DNA from: DASQGA01 sp035535315
GTDB taxonomy: Bacteria; Actinomycetota; Thermoleophilia; Gaiellales; Gaiellaceae
Assembly (NCBI GenBank): GCA_035535315.1
Contig: DATLQD010000105.1
Coordinates: forward strand, 1 to 44,388
Reading direction: 5' to 3'
Length of the DNA: 44,388 nt
The stretch's first letter is position 1. Each line of letters begins with the position of its first letter. Positions 25,504 through 34,998 of the stretch are shown here, one piece after another. The notes beneath the pieces are model-generated. The model was given only the letters and a program-made list of their open reading frames with translations. It did no database searches and was not told the DNA's origin. A program made the translations under genes and the position numbers.

Positions 25504-25980
25504 TCAGACGAAGGCCCTCAGCCGACCGTTGGGGCCGACGCGCTGCCTGGGGTTCTGGAGCGCCGGCTGGCGAAGCTGGCGGATCTCGTTATCGATGCTC
25601 CGCGGGAAGAAGGCGATCTCGGGGGAGGTCGGCTGTGGCGCGCTCGGCGATTTCCCGAGGGAGTTCCCGAGCAGGCCGAGCCCCGCCGCGAGCGCGATCA
25701 CCGTGGCGGCGACGAGGGCGCGGACGGCCAGAGGGCGTGCGCGCGGTTGCACAGCGCGGGCCGGGAACTCGAAGCCGCGGCGGCTCGGCTCGGCGAGCGG
25801 CGTCGCGCGAACGATCGCCGCGATCCGGCGCAGATCCTCGACGGCGTCGGCGCAATCCTCACAGCCGCGAACGTGCTCGTGAAAGAGTACGCCCTCTAGC
25901 TCGGAAAGCTCTCCGTCGAGCTCGAGCGAAGCCCAGGCGCGGGTTCGCTCGCACAGTGGATCGATCGGCTTCACGCCCAT
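25504..25980 (-). CDS. Putative anti-sigma factor (zinc-finger, single-pass membrane)
   Basis: 158 residues. N-terminal zf-HC2-type zinc motif with H36-xxx-C40-xx-C43 (HEHVRGCEDC), preceded by the helix CERTRAWASLELDGELSELE typical of ZAS-domain anti-sigma factors. One membrane segment at about 85-106 (ALVAATVIALAAGLGLLGNS), then a short extracytoplasmic tail (ending PNGRLRAFV). Such proteins hold an ECF sigma factor at the membrane. No sigma factor gene lies beside it, so its partner is unknown. It sits between oppF and atpD, all in one direction. Start ATG 25980 has GGCAGGA just upstream. Confidence 0.75.
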   Translation of the reverse strand: MGVKPIDPLCERTRAWASLELDGELSELEGVLFHEHVRGCEDCADAVEDLRRIAAIVRATPLAEPSRRGFEFPARAVQPRARPLAVRALVAATVIALAAGLGLLGNSLGKSPSAPQPTSPEIAFFPRSIDNEIRQLRQPALQNPRQRVGPNGRLRAFV

Positions 25981-26047
25981 TCCTGCCTCTTTCGACGCGC
26001 GCAGTGCAGAAGGGTTAGCCCGGGAGGGCCGGCGAGAGCAGAAAAGC

Positions 26048-27125
<1,078 letters not shown>

Positions 27126-27133
<8 letters not shown>

Positions 27134-27158
27134 AGGCCGCTCCTTGGCCTATGAGCGT
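27126..27158 (-). promoter_or_regulatory. Hairpin over oppF ribosome-binding site and start
   Basis: acgctcataggcc (27126-27138) and ggcctatgagcgt (27146-27158) are perfect 13-bp arms. On the minus strand the loop carries AAGGAGC, the oppF Shine-Dalgarno, and the 3' arm carries the ATG (27133-27131), so folding would block initiation unless upstream translation opens it. Confidence 0.65.
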
Positions 27159-27270
27159 GTGGAGGGGGTGTGGGGGAACCGGGAGGTTCCTCCACCGGGT
27201 CAAAGAAGGGGGCTCGTGGGGGAAACATGGTTTCCCCCACGGGAGCGAGCCGAAGGCGAGAGACGCTCAT
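27130..27270 (-). CDS. Mini-ORF B, repeat-derived, coupled to oppF
   Basis: 46 residues starting MSVSRLRLAPVGETMF, Pro-rich afterwards, stop TGA at 27132-27130 overlapping the oppF ATG as ATGA. AAAGGG lies about 7 nt before its ATG. Its start region (27260-27277) is an exact 18-bp copy of the oppF start region, and its first 27 bp match mini-ORF C with two differences. It contains a perfect 12-bp-arm hairpin (27215-27226 / 27230-27241). No family recognised; it may serve only to carry ribosomes from oppD to oppF. Confidence 0.35.
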
Positions 27271-27325
27271 AGGCCGCCCTTTGGCCGTGCCCCTGCGAGA
27301 GCGAGCCGGAGGCGAGTGACGCTCA
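27243..27325. repeat. 27-bp imperfect direct repeat in the oppD-oppF gap
   Basis: Copies at 27243-27269 and 27299-27325 differ at 2 of 27 positions; a partial copy (18 bp shared with the first) covers the oppF start at 27123-27140. On the minus strand each unit reads TGAGCGTC, A or T, then CTCGCCT, C or T, then CGGCTCGCTC. Such units may be dispersed elsewhere in the genome. Confidence 0.65.
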
Positions 27326-27326
27326 C
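27267..27326 (-). CDS. Mini-ORF C, repeat-derived, coupled to oppD and mini-ORF B
   Basis: 19 residues, VSVTRLRLALAGARPKGGL, GTG start overlapping the oppD TGA as GTGA, and stop TGA overlapping the mini-ORF B ATG as ATGA. Made of the same repeat as mini-ORF B. Whether it is translated is unknown; the intact frame and the double overlap are what is seen. Confidence 0.3.
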   Translation of the reverse strand: MSVTRLRLALAGARPKGGL

Positions 27327-28345
27327 ACTGCCTCTTTCAAGCGCCGCGCCTCACGGGTCGACCAGAGCCGTCGCTTCTCCTCGATCGAGAGGTGACACGC
27401 CTCCGGATGCCCGCCGCCCCGGTCTTTGAGGGGTGGGACCTCCTTGTCGCACGGCTCGAACCTGTGCGGACAGCGCGGGTGGAACGGACAGCCTGGCGGG
27501 ACGTTGATAAGGGAGGGCGGCGCGCCTTCGATCGGGATCAATCGCGTCCCCTTCTGGGTCACCGTGGGAATCGATTCGAGGAGGCCCCACGCGTACGGGT
27601 GCAAGGGCTGCGAGAAGACCTCGTCCTTCGTCCCGCGCTCCATCGCCCGTCCGGCGTACATGACCATGACCTTCGCGGCGACGTCGGCGACGACTCCGAG
27701 ATCGTGCGTGATCAGGATGACGCCGATGTTGAAGTCCTTCTTCACGCGGTCGATCAGGTCGAGGATCTGAGCCTGGACGGTGACGTCCAGTGCGGTGGTG
27801 GGCTCGTCCGCGATCAGGATGTCCGGATTGTGTACGAGCGCCATCGCGATCATCGCGCGCTGGCGCATGCCTCCCGAGTACTGGTGCGGATAATCGCGGA
27901 ACCGCTCCTTCGGCTTCGGGATGCCGACCGCAGACAGGAGCTCGACGACGCGCTCGCGCGCCTTCTCCTTCGGGACGTCCTCGTGCGCCTGGACGGCCTC
28001 GACGATCTGGTCGCCGACCCGGTAGAAGGGGTGCAGGCACGCGAATGGGTCCTGGAAGATCATCGCGAGGTCCTTCCCGCGGATCTTTCGAAGCTCGTTT
28101 GGCGGAAGCTCGAGAAGGTTCTTGCCCTGGAAGAGCACTTCCCCGGTGATATCGGCGGCCTTGCGGTTGGTGAGGCCGAGCGCGGTCAAGCAGGTCACGC
28201 TCTTGCCTGAGCCGGACTCGCCCACGATGCCGAAGGTCTCTCCCCTCTCGACCGTGAAGGACAGGCCATCGACCGCCTTCACGACGCCGTCGGGAGTATT
28301 GAAATGGACTCGGAGGTCCTTGACCTCGAAGAGGGCTTCGGCCAT
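27323..28345 (-). CDS. oppD: Oligopeptide ABC transporter ATPase OppD-type
   Basis: 340 residues. Second nucleotide-binding protein of the importer. Walker A FGIVGESGSGKSVTCLTALG (about 35-54), Q-loop IFQDPFACLHPFYRVGDQ, signature YSGGMRQRAMIAMAL, Walker B ILIADEPTTALDVTVQAQIL, ITHDLGVVADVAAKVMVMYA, and the OppD C-terminal region with PPGCPFHPRCPHRFEPCDKE, four Cys likely holding an iron-sulphur cluster. ATG 28345 has a good TGAGGAG 5 nt upstream and starts 26 bp after oppB. ATP hydrolysis by OppD/OppF powers peptide import. Confidence 0.95.
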   Translation of the reverse strand: MAEALFEVKDLRVHFNTPDGVVKAVDGLSFTVERGETFGIVGESGSGKSVTCLTALGLTNRKAADITGEVLFQGKNLLELPPNELRKIRGKDLAMIFQDPFACLHPFYRVGDQIVEAVQAHEDVPKEKARERVVELLSAVGIPKPKERFRDYPHQYSGGMRQRAMIAMALVHNPDILIADEPTTALDVTVQAQILDLIDRVKKDFNIGVILITHDLGVVADVAAKVMVMYAGRAMERGTKDEVFSQPLHPYAWGLLESIPTVTQKGTRLIPIEGAPPSLINVPPGCPFHPRCPHRFEPCDKEVPPLKDRGGGHPEACHLSIEEKRRLWSTREARRLKEAV

Positions 28346-28371
28346 ATCTCCTCAGACGGGAAGCGGGAAGT

Positions 28372-29337
28372 CTACGAGTAACGGACGCGCGGGTCGAGCC
28401 ATGCGTAGACGATGTCGACGCAGAGGCTCAGGAATGCCACCAGGAAGGACGCGAGGACCGTGACCCCGAGCACCGCCGGCAGGTCGCCTCGGACGGTGGA
28501 CTGGATCACCCAGGAGCCGATACCGGGGAGGTTGAAGACGGTCTCGGTGATGATCGCGCCGCCGAGGAGGAGCGCGAGGTCGATGCCGAAGAGCGTCACG
28601 ACCGGAGTCAGGCTTGCGCGGAGGCCGTGCTTGCCGACGACCTTGTTCTCGGAGAGGCCCTTCGCCCGCGCCGTGCGTATGTAGTCCTCGCCCATAGTCT
28701 CGATCAGGTTTCCACGCACCATTCGGGCGTAGTACGCGGCATAGAGAAGGGCCAGGACCGTCCAGGGCATGATCATGTGCATGAACCAGTCATACGGGTT
28801 CACGCTGAACGGCACGTAGCCCGTCCCAGGCAAGAGCCCGAGTTTCTGCCAGAAGATGAAGAGACCCATGAGGCCAAGCCAGAACACCGGCGCCGAGACC
28901 CCGAAGAGCGCGAAGCCCATTGCGAAGCGATCCAGGAACGTGCGGCGCTTCAGGGCCGACACGATCCCGATCGAGATGCCCATGACAAGCCAGATGATGG
29001 CCGCTCCGAAGGCGAGCTGGAACGAGATCGGCGCCCGCCTGACGATCTCGTCGCGGACGGATACCCGGCCGTCGTAGTTGAACCCGAGCCCGGGCCAGCC
29101 GTACTCGTCGCCCAAAAACAGCCGCTTCACGAACAGGGCGTACTGCTGGTAGACGGGCTTGTCGAGGCCTAGCTGCTCCTTGACCTGTGCGACGAGTTCG
29201 GGGGTGGGCTGCTTACCTGCAAACCGCGTGGCCGGGTCGGTCGGCGGCATGACGTAGAAGATGACGAACGTGATCATCGTGACCACGAGGACGACGAGGA
29301 CAACCCAGAGCATTCGTCGGATCACGTAGCGCCCCAT
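28372..29337 (-). CDS. oppB: Peptide ABC transporter permease OppB-type
   Basis: 321 residues with six membrane segments in the usual places (about 9-30, 100-122, 135-160, 175-200, 240-262, 285-310). N-terminus MGRYVIRRMLWVVLVVLVVT is typical for OppB/DppB. The cytoplasmic EAA loop, which docks the ATPases, is seen as YARMVRGNLIETMGEDYIRT followed by ARAKGLSENKVVGKHGLR. Forms a heterodimeric channel with OppC, which lies unusually far upstream, on the other side of the binding-protein gene. Confidence 0.94.
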   Translation of the reverse strand: MGRYVIRRMLWVVLVVLVVTMITFVIFYVMPPTDPATRFAGKQPTPELVAQVKEQLGLDKPVYQQYALFVKRLFLGDEYGWPGLGFNYDGRVSVRDEIVRRAPISFQLAFGAAIIWLVMGISIGIVSALKRRTFLDRFAMGFALFGVSAPVFWLGLMGLFIFWQKLGLLPGTGYVPFSVNPYDWFMHMIMPWTVLALLYAAYYARMVRGNLIETMGEDYIRTARAKGLSENKVVGKHGLRASLTPVVTLFGIDLALLLGGAIITETVFNLPGIGSWVIQSTVRGDLPAVLGVTVLASFLVAFLSLCVDIVYAWLDPRVRYS

Positions 29338-29396
29338 CAGCTTCTCCGTTCTACTCGGCGTCGACCACGAGACTCACTGGAAGTCTAACCCGAGAA

Positions 29397-29436
29397 TCAT
29401 GGAGAGTCGCCCCAAGAACGGGGCGACTCTCCATGA
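29397..29436 (-). other. Long perfect hairpin between binding protein and oppB
   Basis: 17-bp perfect arms tcatggagagtcgcccc (29397-29413) and ggggcgactctccatga (29420-29436) with a 6-nt loop. It lies 18 bp after the binding-protein stop. On the minus strand the following bases are TTCTCGGGTT, not a U-run, so it is more likely an RNA-stabilising or partial-termination element than a full terminator. Confidence 0.75.
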
Positions 29437-29454
29437 CATTTCCTACTTGCGTTC

Positions 29455-31317
29455 TTACTTCTGCTTCGACACGTCGACGGCGACCCTCGAGTAGGCCGTC
29501 GTGCCGGAGAACTGGTCGTACTCGTACTTCGACACGGCGGGGCCGATCGTGTCGACGTTGGTCGCGTCGAGATACGGCACCCACGGGACGATGTTCTCCA
29601 TGAGGTTCTTGTCCATGTCTTCCCAGCACGTGAGACGCTCAGCGTCCAAGAGCTTGTTGCACTTGTCGATGTCGGCGTCGATGCTCGGGATATCCGTGAG
29701 CGTTCCCTCGATCTTGTCCTTCTTCGCCAGTTCCGGAGTCAGGCCCACGAGGGAGTAGTTCACGTTCCCCTGCGGGAGGATCGACCGACTGTCGAAGAGC
29801 ACCATGAACGTGGACGGATCCGCGTAGTCCTTGCCCCAGCCGGGGACGGCCGAGACGGGGACCTTCTTGCCCGTGTCCTGGATGACCGGGTACGCGTCTT
29901 CGAACTCACGTGTGTTCAGCTTGATGCCAACCTTGGCAGCACCCTGCTCGATGAGCGGCTCCATGTCGGTCCAGGGAGGCGTGTTCCGGTTGACGAACAG
30001 GACGCCGGAGCACTCCGGAGCGTCGCAGAGGCCGTCCTGATCCGTGTCGTACTTGGACTGCTTCATCTCTTCCTTGGCCTTGTCGACGTCGCCCGCGTCG
30101 TTCTCCGTTCCGTACGGCGCGTAGTCGTCGAGATCCCCGTTGAACATCGTGTCGGGGACGATGTGGTTGGCGATCGCGCCCTTGATCGGACCGCCCCACG
30201 CTCGCTGGAGACCGGCCTTGTCCATGGCCCAGTTCAGGGCCTTGCGGACGTGGATGTCGTCGAACGGCGGCTGTGTGAGGTTCATCGTGATGTACCAGGT
30301 GCGGTCTCCTGCCCCGACTTTGAGCCTGTCCTTGAGGTCTGAGGTGGTCGAGTACTTGCGCAGAACCTCCGCTGGCTCGGCCTCGATCTCACCGTCAAGC
30401 TCGCCCGCCTCGATCTTGTTGAAGATGTCCTTGATGTTCGTGTTCAGGCTGTAGTCGAACCCATCGACGTTGTTCTCACGCGTGTCGTCCGTCGACTGGT
30501 CGTAGTCGGGGTTCCGGACGAGTGACATATCCCGCGTCGGATCGAAACCGGATGCCGGCTTGATCGTGTCGCAGCTACTCGCATCAACCTTGTCCGAGCC
30601 CTCGAACATGTACGGGCCCGAGGACACAACGTTGCGGCCGTACTCGCCGGCCTTCTTGAAGCACTTACCGACCTCCGGTGGAATCGGGGCGGCAGCTGGC
30701 ATCGCCACCCGGTAGAGGAAGTCGCCCGTCGGCTGAGTCAGCGTGAAAACGATCGTCTTGTCGTCGGGCGTCTCGATGCCCGAGATCGTCTTGGCATCGC
30801 CGGCCGTGAACTCGGCCATGCCCTTGATGACGGTGTAGTAGAAGCCGTACTGGGCTACGAGCGCCTCGGTGCCGATCCGCTCGAAGGCGTAGGCGACGTC
30901 CTTGGAGGTGATCGGGCGGCTGACCGGAGGACCGAACATCACGCCGTCCTTCAGCGTGAACGTGTACGTGAGGCCGTCGTCCGAGATTTCGCCCAAGTCG
31001 GTGGCGAGGTCCGGGACGAGCTCGTTCCCAGCCGCGCCGTTCACGTGCTGGTAGCCCACGAGGTTTCGGAGCAGGAGGTTCGAGTAGAGACCGAGTGCCG
31101 TCCCGAGATATTCTCCGGTCGGATCGAAGCCCCCGGTGAACTCGTAGGACGACCCTGCCATGCGGTAGATCCCGCCCTTGGTCACCGCGCCGGCCTGCCC
31201 GGTGTCGGTCGCGCCACTCGTGTTAGTTCCCTCGTCGTCCCCGCCGCCGCACGCCGAAGCTGCAAGCGCGAGCACGAGCGCGAAGAGCGCAATCAGTGCA
31301 AATCGTCTACGTGGCAA
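29455..31317 (-). CDS. Peptide-binding lipoprotein of the ABC transporter (OppA/DppA family)
   Basis: 620 residues from TTG 31317, chosen because GGGAGA lies 6-7 nt upstream and MPRRRFALIALFALVLALAA then SACGGG is a clean lipoprotein signal with Cys23; the frame is open to 31392. SBP_bac_5 features: GGIYRMAGSSYEFTGGFDPT, LVPDLATDLGEISDDGLTYT, FTLKDGVMF, ITSKDVAYAFERI, and IHVRKALNWAMDKAGL. Residues 424-432 read DTDQDGLCD, a calcium-loop-like DxDxDG insertion flanked by Cys. It captures peptides outside the membrane and hands them to OppBC. The gene sits between oppC and oppB. Confidence 0.93.
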   Translation of the reverse strand: MPRRRFALIALFALVLALAASACGGGDDEGTNTSGATDTGQAGAVTKGGIYRMAGSSYEFTGGFDPTGEYLGTALGLYSNLLLRNLVGYQHVNGAAGNELVPDLATDLGEISDDGLTYTFTLKDGVMFGPPVSRPITSKDVAYAFERIGTEALVAQYGFYYTVIKGMAEFTAGDAKTISGIETPDDKTIVFTLTQPTGDFLYRVAMPAAAPIPPEVGKCFKKAGEYGRNVVSSGPYMFEGSDKVDASSCDTIKPASGFDPTRDMSLVRNPDYDQSTDDTRENNVDGFDYSLNTNIKDIFNKIEAGELDGEIEAEPAEVLRKYSTTSDLKDRLKVGAGDRTWYITMNLTQPPFDDIHVRKALNWAMDKAGLQRAWGGPIKGAIANHIVPDTMFNGDLDDYAPYGTENDAGDVDKAKEEMKQSKYDTDQDGLCDAPECSGVLFVNRNTPPWTDMEPLIEQGAAKVGIKLNTREFEDAYPVIQDTGKKVPVSAVPGWGKDYADPSTFMVLFDSRSILPQGNVNYSLVGLTPELAKKDKIEGTLTDIPSIDADIDKCNKLLDAERLTCWEDMDKNLMENIVPWVPYLDATNVDTIGPAVSKYEYDQFSGTTAYSRVAVDVSKQK

Positions 31318-31497
31318 TTTTTCTCTCCCATTTCGATGCCGGAACAGTTCGTCAGAGTTCGAACGGTCTTCACCTTTCCTTTCCAGCCGCACTAGGACGG
31401 CAGTCGGGGAACGGAACCATCCGAGGACAAGAGACGACCATGCCGCCCCGAAGTTAGAAGCGCCTCGTATCGGATGATTACGACGACGCGCTAACCG

Positions 31498-32475
31498 TTA
31501 CCGACCGCTGCGGGGGTCGAGCGCGTCGCGCAGGCCGTCGCCAAACAGGTTGAACGCGAGCGTCGTGGCGATCAGGAAGAGACCTGGGAAAACCATGAGC
31601 CACCAGGCGACCTCGAAGACGCGGGCGGCGTCCGAGATCATGCGGCCCCAGGACGGAATGCTCTGGGGAACCCCGAGGCCGAGGAACGAAAGCGCGGCCT
31701 CGAAGAGGATGTTCTGCGGGATGAGGAGCGTCGCGTAGATGATGATCGGCGCGACCAGGTTCGGCAGCACCTCCCGGAACATGATCCGGGTGTGGCTTGC
31801 GCCCAGCGAGCGACTCGCCTCGATGAACTCCCGCTCACGGAGCGAGAGCGTGTTGCCCCGCACGATTCTGGCGATGTAGGGCCACGTGAAGAGCGAGATC
31901 ACGAAGATCACGAGCGTGAGGCCCGGCTTGACGAGGCCGCCGAGGCAGCCCTTCGCCGACGTGGAACAGACGGCGACGATCCCGATTGCGAAGAGGAGGG
32001 AGGGAACGGAGAGGATGATGTCGGTTCCGCGCGAGATGATCGTGTCGATGGTGCCGCCGAAGTACCCGGCGAGCAGGCCGAGGACGATCCCGATGAGGAC
32101 TGCGATCCCCGTGGCTCCGATTGCGACGATGAGGGAGGTTCGGGCGCCGTAGATGACGCGCACGAAGACGTCGCGGCCGGCCGTGTCCGCGCCCATGAGG
32201 AAATCTTTAGACGGTCCCTTCGGAAGCCCGAACTGATCCGTCGCCGTCGAGCCGAACAGCTCGTTCTTCCCGTGGCCCACGATGTTCGCGATCACCGGTG
32301 CGAGGAGCGCTAGCAGGATCAGCAGGATGATCACCACGAGGCCGACGAGCGCGGCCTTGTCCTGCTTGAAGCGGGCCCAGAAGAGCTGCCGCGGCGAGCG
32401 GCCGACGACAGTCTCGGGCGATCCGACTGGCTCGAGCTGAACGGCGTCCGGCTCGGTGGCGATTGGCGCGCTCAT
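31498..32475 (-). CDS. oppC: Peptide ABC transporter permease OppC-type
   Basis: 325 residues. Cytoplasmic N-terminus with the OppC_N motif FWARFKQDKAALVGLVVIIL (first membrane segment about 43-66), a periplasmic loop, then five membrane segments. DFLMGADTAGRDVFVRVIYGA is the OppC family hallmark; the EAA loop reads REREFIEASRSLGASHTRIM followed by FREVLPN. C-terminus FGDGLRDALDPRSGR is typical. It is the first transporter gene after atpG (79-bp gap). ATG 32475 has AAAGGAGGACGGGC upstream, a strong ribosome-binding site. Confidence 0.94.
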   Translation of the reverse strand: MSAPIATEPDAVQLEPVGSPETVVGRSPRQLFWARFKQDKAALVGLVVIILLILLALLAPVIANIVGHGKNELFGSTATDQFGLPKGPSKDFLMGADTAGRDVFVRVIYGARTSLIVAIGATGIAVLIGIVLGLLAGYFGGTIDTIISRGTDIILSVPSLLFAIGIVAVCSTSAKGCLGGLVKPGLTLVIFVISLFTWPYIARIVRGNTLSLREREFIEASRSLGASHTRIMFREVLPNLVAPIIIYATLLIPQNILFEAALSFLGLGVPQSIPSWGRMISDAARVFEVAWWLMVFPGLFLIATTLAFNLFGDGLRDALDPRSGR

Positions 32476-32554
32476 GCCCGTCCTCCTTTAGACGCCGCGC
32501 GAGTGTAATTGATGGATCGTGCCCGTGCCAGCTGTTGGGGCCGGACCGGTCGAG

Positions 32555-33448
32555 CTAACCCTCGAGCGCGTCCGCGCCTGCGACGACCTCGAGAATCTCC
32601 TGCGTGATCTCGGCCTGGCGGGCACGGTTCATCTCCAGCGTGAGCCGGTCGATCAGCTCGCCGGCGTTTTTGGACGCATTCCGCATCGCGGTCATTCGAG
32701 CGCCATGCTCTGACGCTGCAGACTCGAGCAGCGCGCGGTAGATCGTCGTCTCGAGGTAGGTCGGGAGTAGGCGGTCGAGGATGATGTCCGGCTCCGGCTC
32801 GTAGATGAAGTCGCCCTCCAGCGCGATCTCGTGCGCGCTCTTCTCTTCGTCCTCCTCGAGAGCGTGCCGCGGGATGGGCAGCACATCCTCGACGACGACC
32901 CGCTGCGTCAGCGCGGACTCGTACCGGTTGTAGACGATGACGACCCGGTCGACGACCCGCTCCGTGAAAAGCTCGGCGAGCTTCCGCGCGATCGCTGCGG
33001 CGTCCGAGTACTCAGGCCGGTCCGTGAAGTCGACCCAGGCCTGTTCGACCTCGAGGCGGCGGAACCGAAGGGTAGAGCGGCCCTTCTTGCCGATCACCGC
33101 CCACCGGACATCCTGGCCGGCTTCCCTGGCCTCGCGCTCCAGGCCGAGCGCACGACGGATGATCTGGGCGTTGAACCCGCCCGCGAGCCCGCGGTCGCCG
33201 GTCAGGGGAACGATCGCCACCGAGCTCGCGTTCTCCCGCTCCTCGAGCAGCGGGAAGCCGCGTGACGGCGTCGCACGAGCTGTACCGATCATCAGCTCGC
33301 GCATCCGCTCTGCGTAGGGGCGCAGGGCCTCGATGCGTGCCTCCGCACGGCGCAGCTTCGCCGCGGCGACGAGCTCCATCGCCTTGGTGATCTTGCTCGT
33401 GTTTCGAACAGAGCGGACGCGCCGCTTGATGTCCTGGACGGAGGCTAT
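32555..33448 (-). CDS. atpG: ATP synthase F1 gamma subunit (probable ATA start)
   Basis: 297 residues if started at ATA 33448. Conserved gamma N-terminus ASVQDIKRRVRSVRNTSKIT followed by KAMELVAAAKL is present in frame upstream of the first ATG (33379), so the ATG start would cut off the first 23 residues of the rotor shaft helix. No ATG, GTG or TTG exists in that stretch; ATA overlaps the atpA TAG as ATAG, with CGGGAG 7 nt before it. Other motifs: PLTGDRGLAGGFNAQIIR and the C-terminal MRNASKNAGELIDRLTLEMN, the conserved gamma rotor helix. A non-AUG start or a base error are both possible. The next gene is oppC, not atpD. Confidence 0.93.
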   Translation of the reverse strand: MASVQDIKRRVRSVRNTSKITKAMELVAAAKLRRAEARIEALRPYAERMRELMIGTARATPSRGFPLLEERENASSVAIVPLTGDRGLAGGFNAQIIRRALGLEREAREAGQDVRWAVIGKKGRSTLRFRRLEVEQAWVDFTDRPEYSDAAAIARKLAELFTERVVDRVVIVYNRYESALTQRVVVEDVLPIPRHALEEDEEKSAHEIALEGDFIYEPEPDIILDRLLPTYLETTIYRALLESAASEHGARMTAMRNASKNAGELIDRLTLEMNRARQAEITQEILEVVAGADALEG

Positions 33449-34983
33449 GAGGCGGCTCCCGCCAGGCTCGGCTCCTCTTTCACCGAGAAGCCCTGCTTGA
33501 ACTTCTCTATGGCGGCCTCGAGCTTCTCCACGATCTCATCCGTCAGGTCCTTCTCTTCACGGATGGCCTTGAGAATGTCTCCTTCGGAGCGCAGGAACTC
33601 CCGCAGCTCCTCCTGGAACCTGGGCACCTGGGCCGGCGGAACGTCGTCGAGGTGGCCGTGGATCCCTGCGTAGATCGCGACGACCTGGTCCTCCATGGGC
33701 CACGGCTGGTACTGCGGCTGGTTCAGCGTCTGGACCATCCGCTCCCCCCTGGCCAGGGTCCGCTGCGTTTGTGGGTCCAGCTCGGAACCGAACTGCGCGA
33801 AGGCCTCGAGCTCGCGGTACTGGGCGAGCTCGAGACGTAAGCGTCCCGCCACCTTCTTCATCGCCTTCGTCTGTGCATTCCCGCCCACGCGCGAGACGGA
33901 GATGCCGACGTTGATGGCCGGCCGGACGCCCGAGTAGAACAGGTCGCTCTCCAGGAAGATCTGACCGTCCGTGATCGAGATGACGTTCGTCGGAATGTAC
34001 GCCGAGACATCGCCGGCCTGAGTCTCGATCACCGGCAGGGCGGTCAGCGAGCCGCCGCCCAGGTCGTCCGAGAGCTTGCAGGCTCGCTCGAGGAGCCGGG
34101 AATGGAGGTAGAAGACGTCCCCGGGGAACGCTTCGCGCCCCGGCGGCCGCCGGAGGAGCAGCGACATCTGGCGATAGGCGTCTGCGTGCTTCGAGAGGTC
34201 GTCGTAGATACAGAGCGCGTGCTTGCCGTCGTAGAGGAAGTACTCCCCCATTGCGCAGCCGGCGAAGGGAGCCATCCACTTGATCGGGGCGGCTTCGGCC
34301 GCGTCCGCAGCGACGATGATCGTGTAGTCCATGGCTCCGGCTTCGCGCAGGCGCTCGTAGACCTGGGCGACAGTCGAGGCCTTCTGGCCGATCGCCACGT
34401 AGACACAGATCATGTCCTGGCCCTTTTGGTTCAGGATCGTGTCGACGAGGATCGCGGTCTTGCCGGTGGAGCGGTCGCCGATCACGAGCTCGCGCTGGCC
34501 GCGGCCGATCGGAATCATCGAGTCGATCGCCTTGATACCGGTCTGGAGCGGCTCCTTCACGGGCTGGCGGTTGACGACGCCGGGCGCCTTGAACTCGAGC
34601 GGGCGCGTCTCGGACGAGTCGATCGGCCCGGCGCCGTCGAGCGGCTCGCCGAGCGGGTTCACGATCCTGCCCACCAGCGCGTCCCCGACGGGCACGTTGA
34701 CGACCTTTCCGGTCCGCTTCACCGACTCGCCTTCGCGGACGTGCTCCCACTCGCCGAAGAGCGGCACACCGACGTTTCCCTCCTCGAGGTTGAAGGCGAT
34801 GCCAGTGACGCCATGCTCGAGCTCGAGCATCTCCATGGCCATGCAGCTTTCGAGCCCGTACACGCGCGCCAGCCCGTCTCCGACCTGGAGAACGGTGCCC
34901 ACCTCCGCGAGCTCTGTGTCGACGTCGTACTCCTCGATCCGCTGCTTCAGGATCGAGGTGATCTCCTCTGGGCGTAGCTTCAC
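33445..34983 (-). CDS. atpA: ATP synthase F1 alpha subunit
   Basis: 512 residues, normal length. N-terminal delta-binding helix MKLRPEEITSILKQRIEEYD, beta-barrel DGLARVYGLESCMAMEMLEL, P-loop ELVIGDRSTGKTAILVDTIL (the usual GDRQTGKT has Ser instead of Gln), and YLHSRLLERACKLSDDLGGG, SISDG-equivalent VISITDGQIFLESDLFYSGV and NVGISVSRVGGNAQTKAMKK with the catalytic-site Arg. Non-catalytic nucleotide-binding subunit alternating with beta. GTG start, 15 bp after atpH. Its TAG stop overlaps the presumed atpG start. Confidence 0.98.
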   Translation of the reverse strand: MKLRPEEITSILKQRIEEYDVDTELAEVGTVLQVGDGLARVYGLESCMAMEMLELEHGVTGIAFNLEEGNVGVPLFGEWEHVREGESVKRTGKVVNVPVGDALVGRIVNPLGEPLDGAGPIDSSETRPLEFKAPGVVNRQPVKEPLQTGIKAIDSMIPIGRGQRELVIGDRSTGKTAILVDTILNQKGQDMICVYVAIGQKASTVAQVYERLREAGAMDYTIIVAADAAEAAPIKWMAPFAGCAMGEYFLYDGKHALCIYDDLSKHADAYRQMSLLLRRPPGREAFPGDVFYLHSRLLERACKLSDDLGGGSLTALPVIETQAGDVSAYIPTNVISITDGQIFLESDLFYSGVRPAINVGISVSRVGGNAQTKAMKKVAGRLRLELAQYRELEAFAQFGSELDPQTQRTLARGERMVQTLNQPQYQPWPMEDQVVAIYAGIHGHLDDVPPAQVPRFQEELREFLRSEGDILKAIREEKDLTDEIVEKLEAAIEKFKQGFSVKEEPSLAGAAS

Positions 34984-34998
34984 CGTGTCTCCTTCTCG

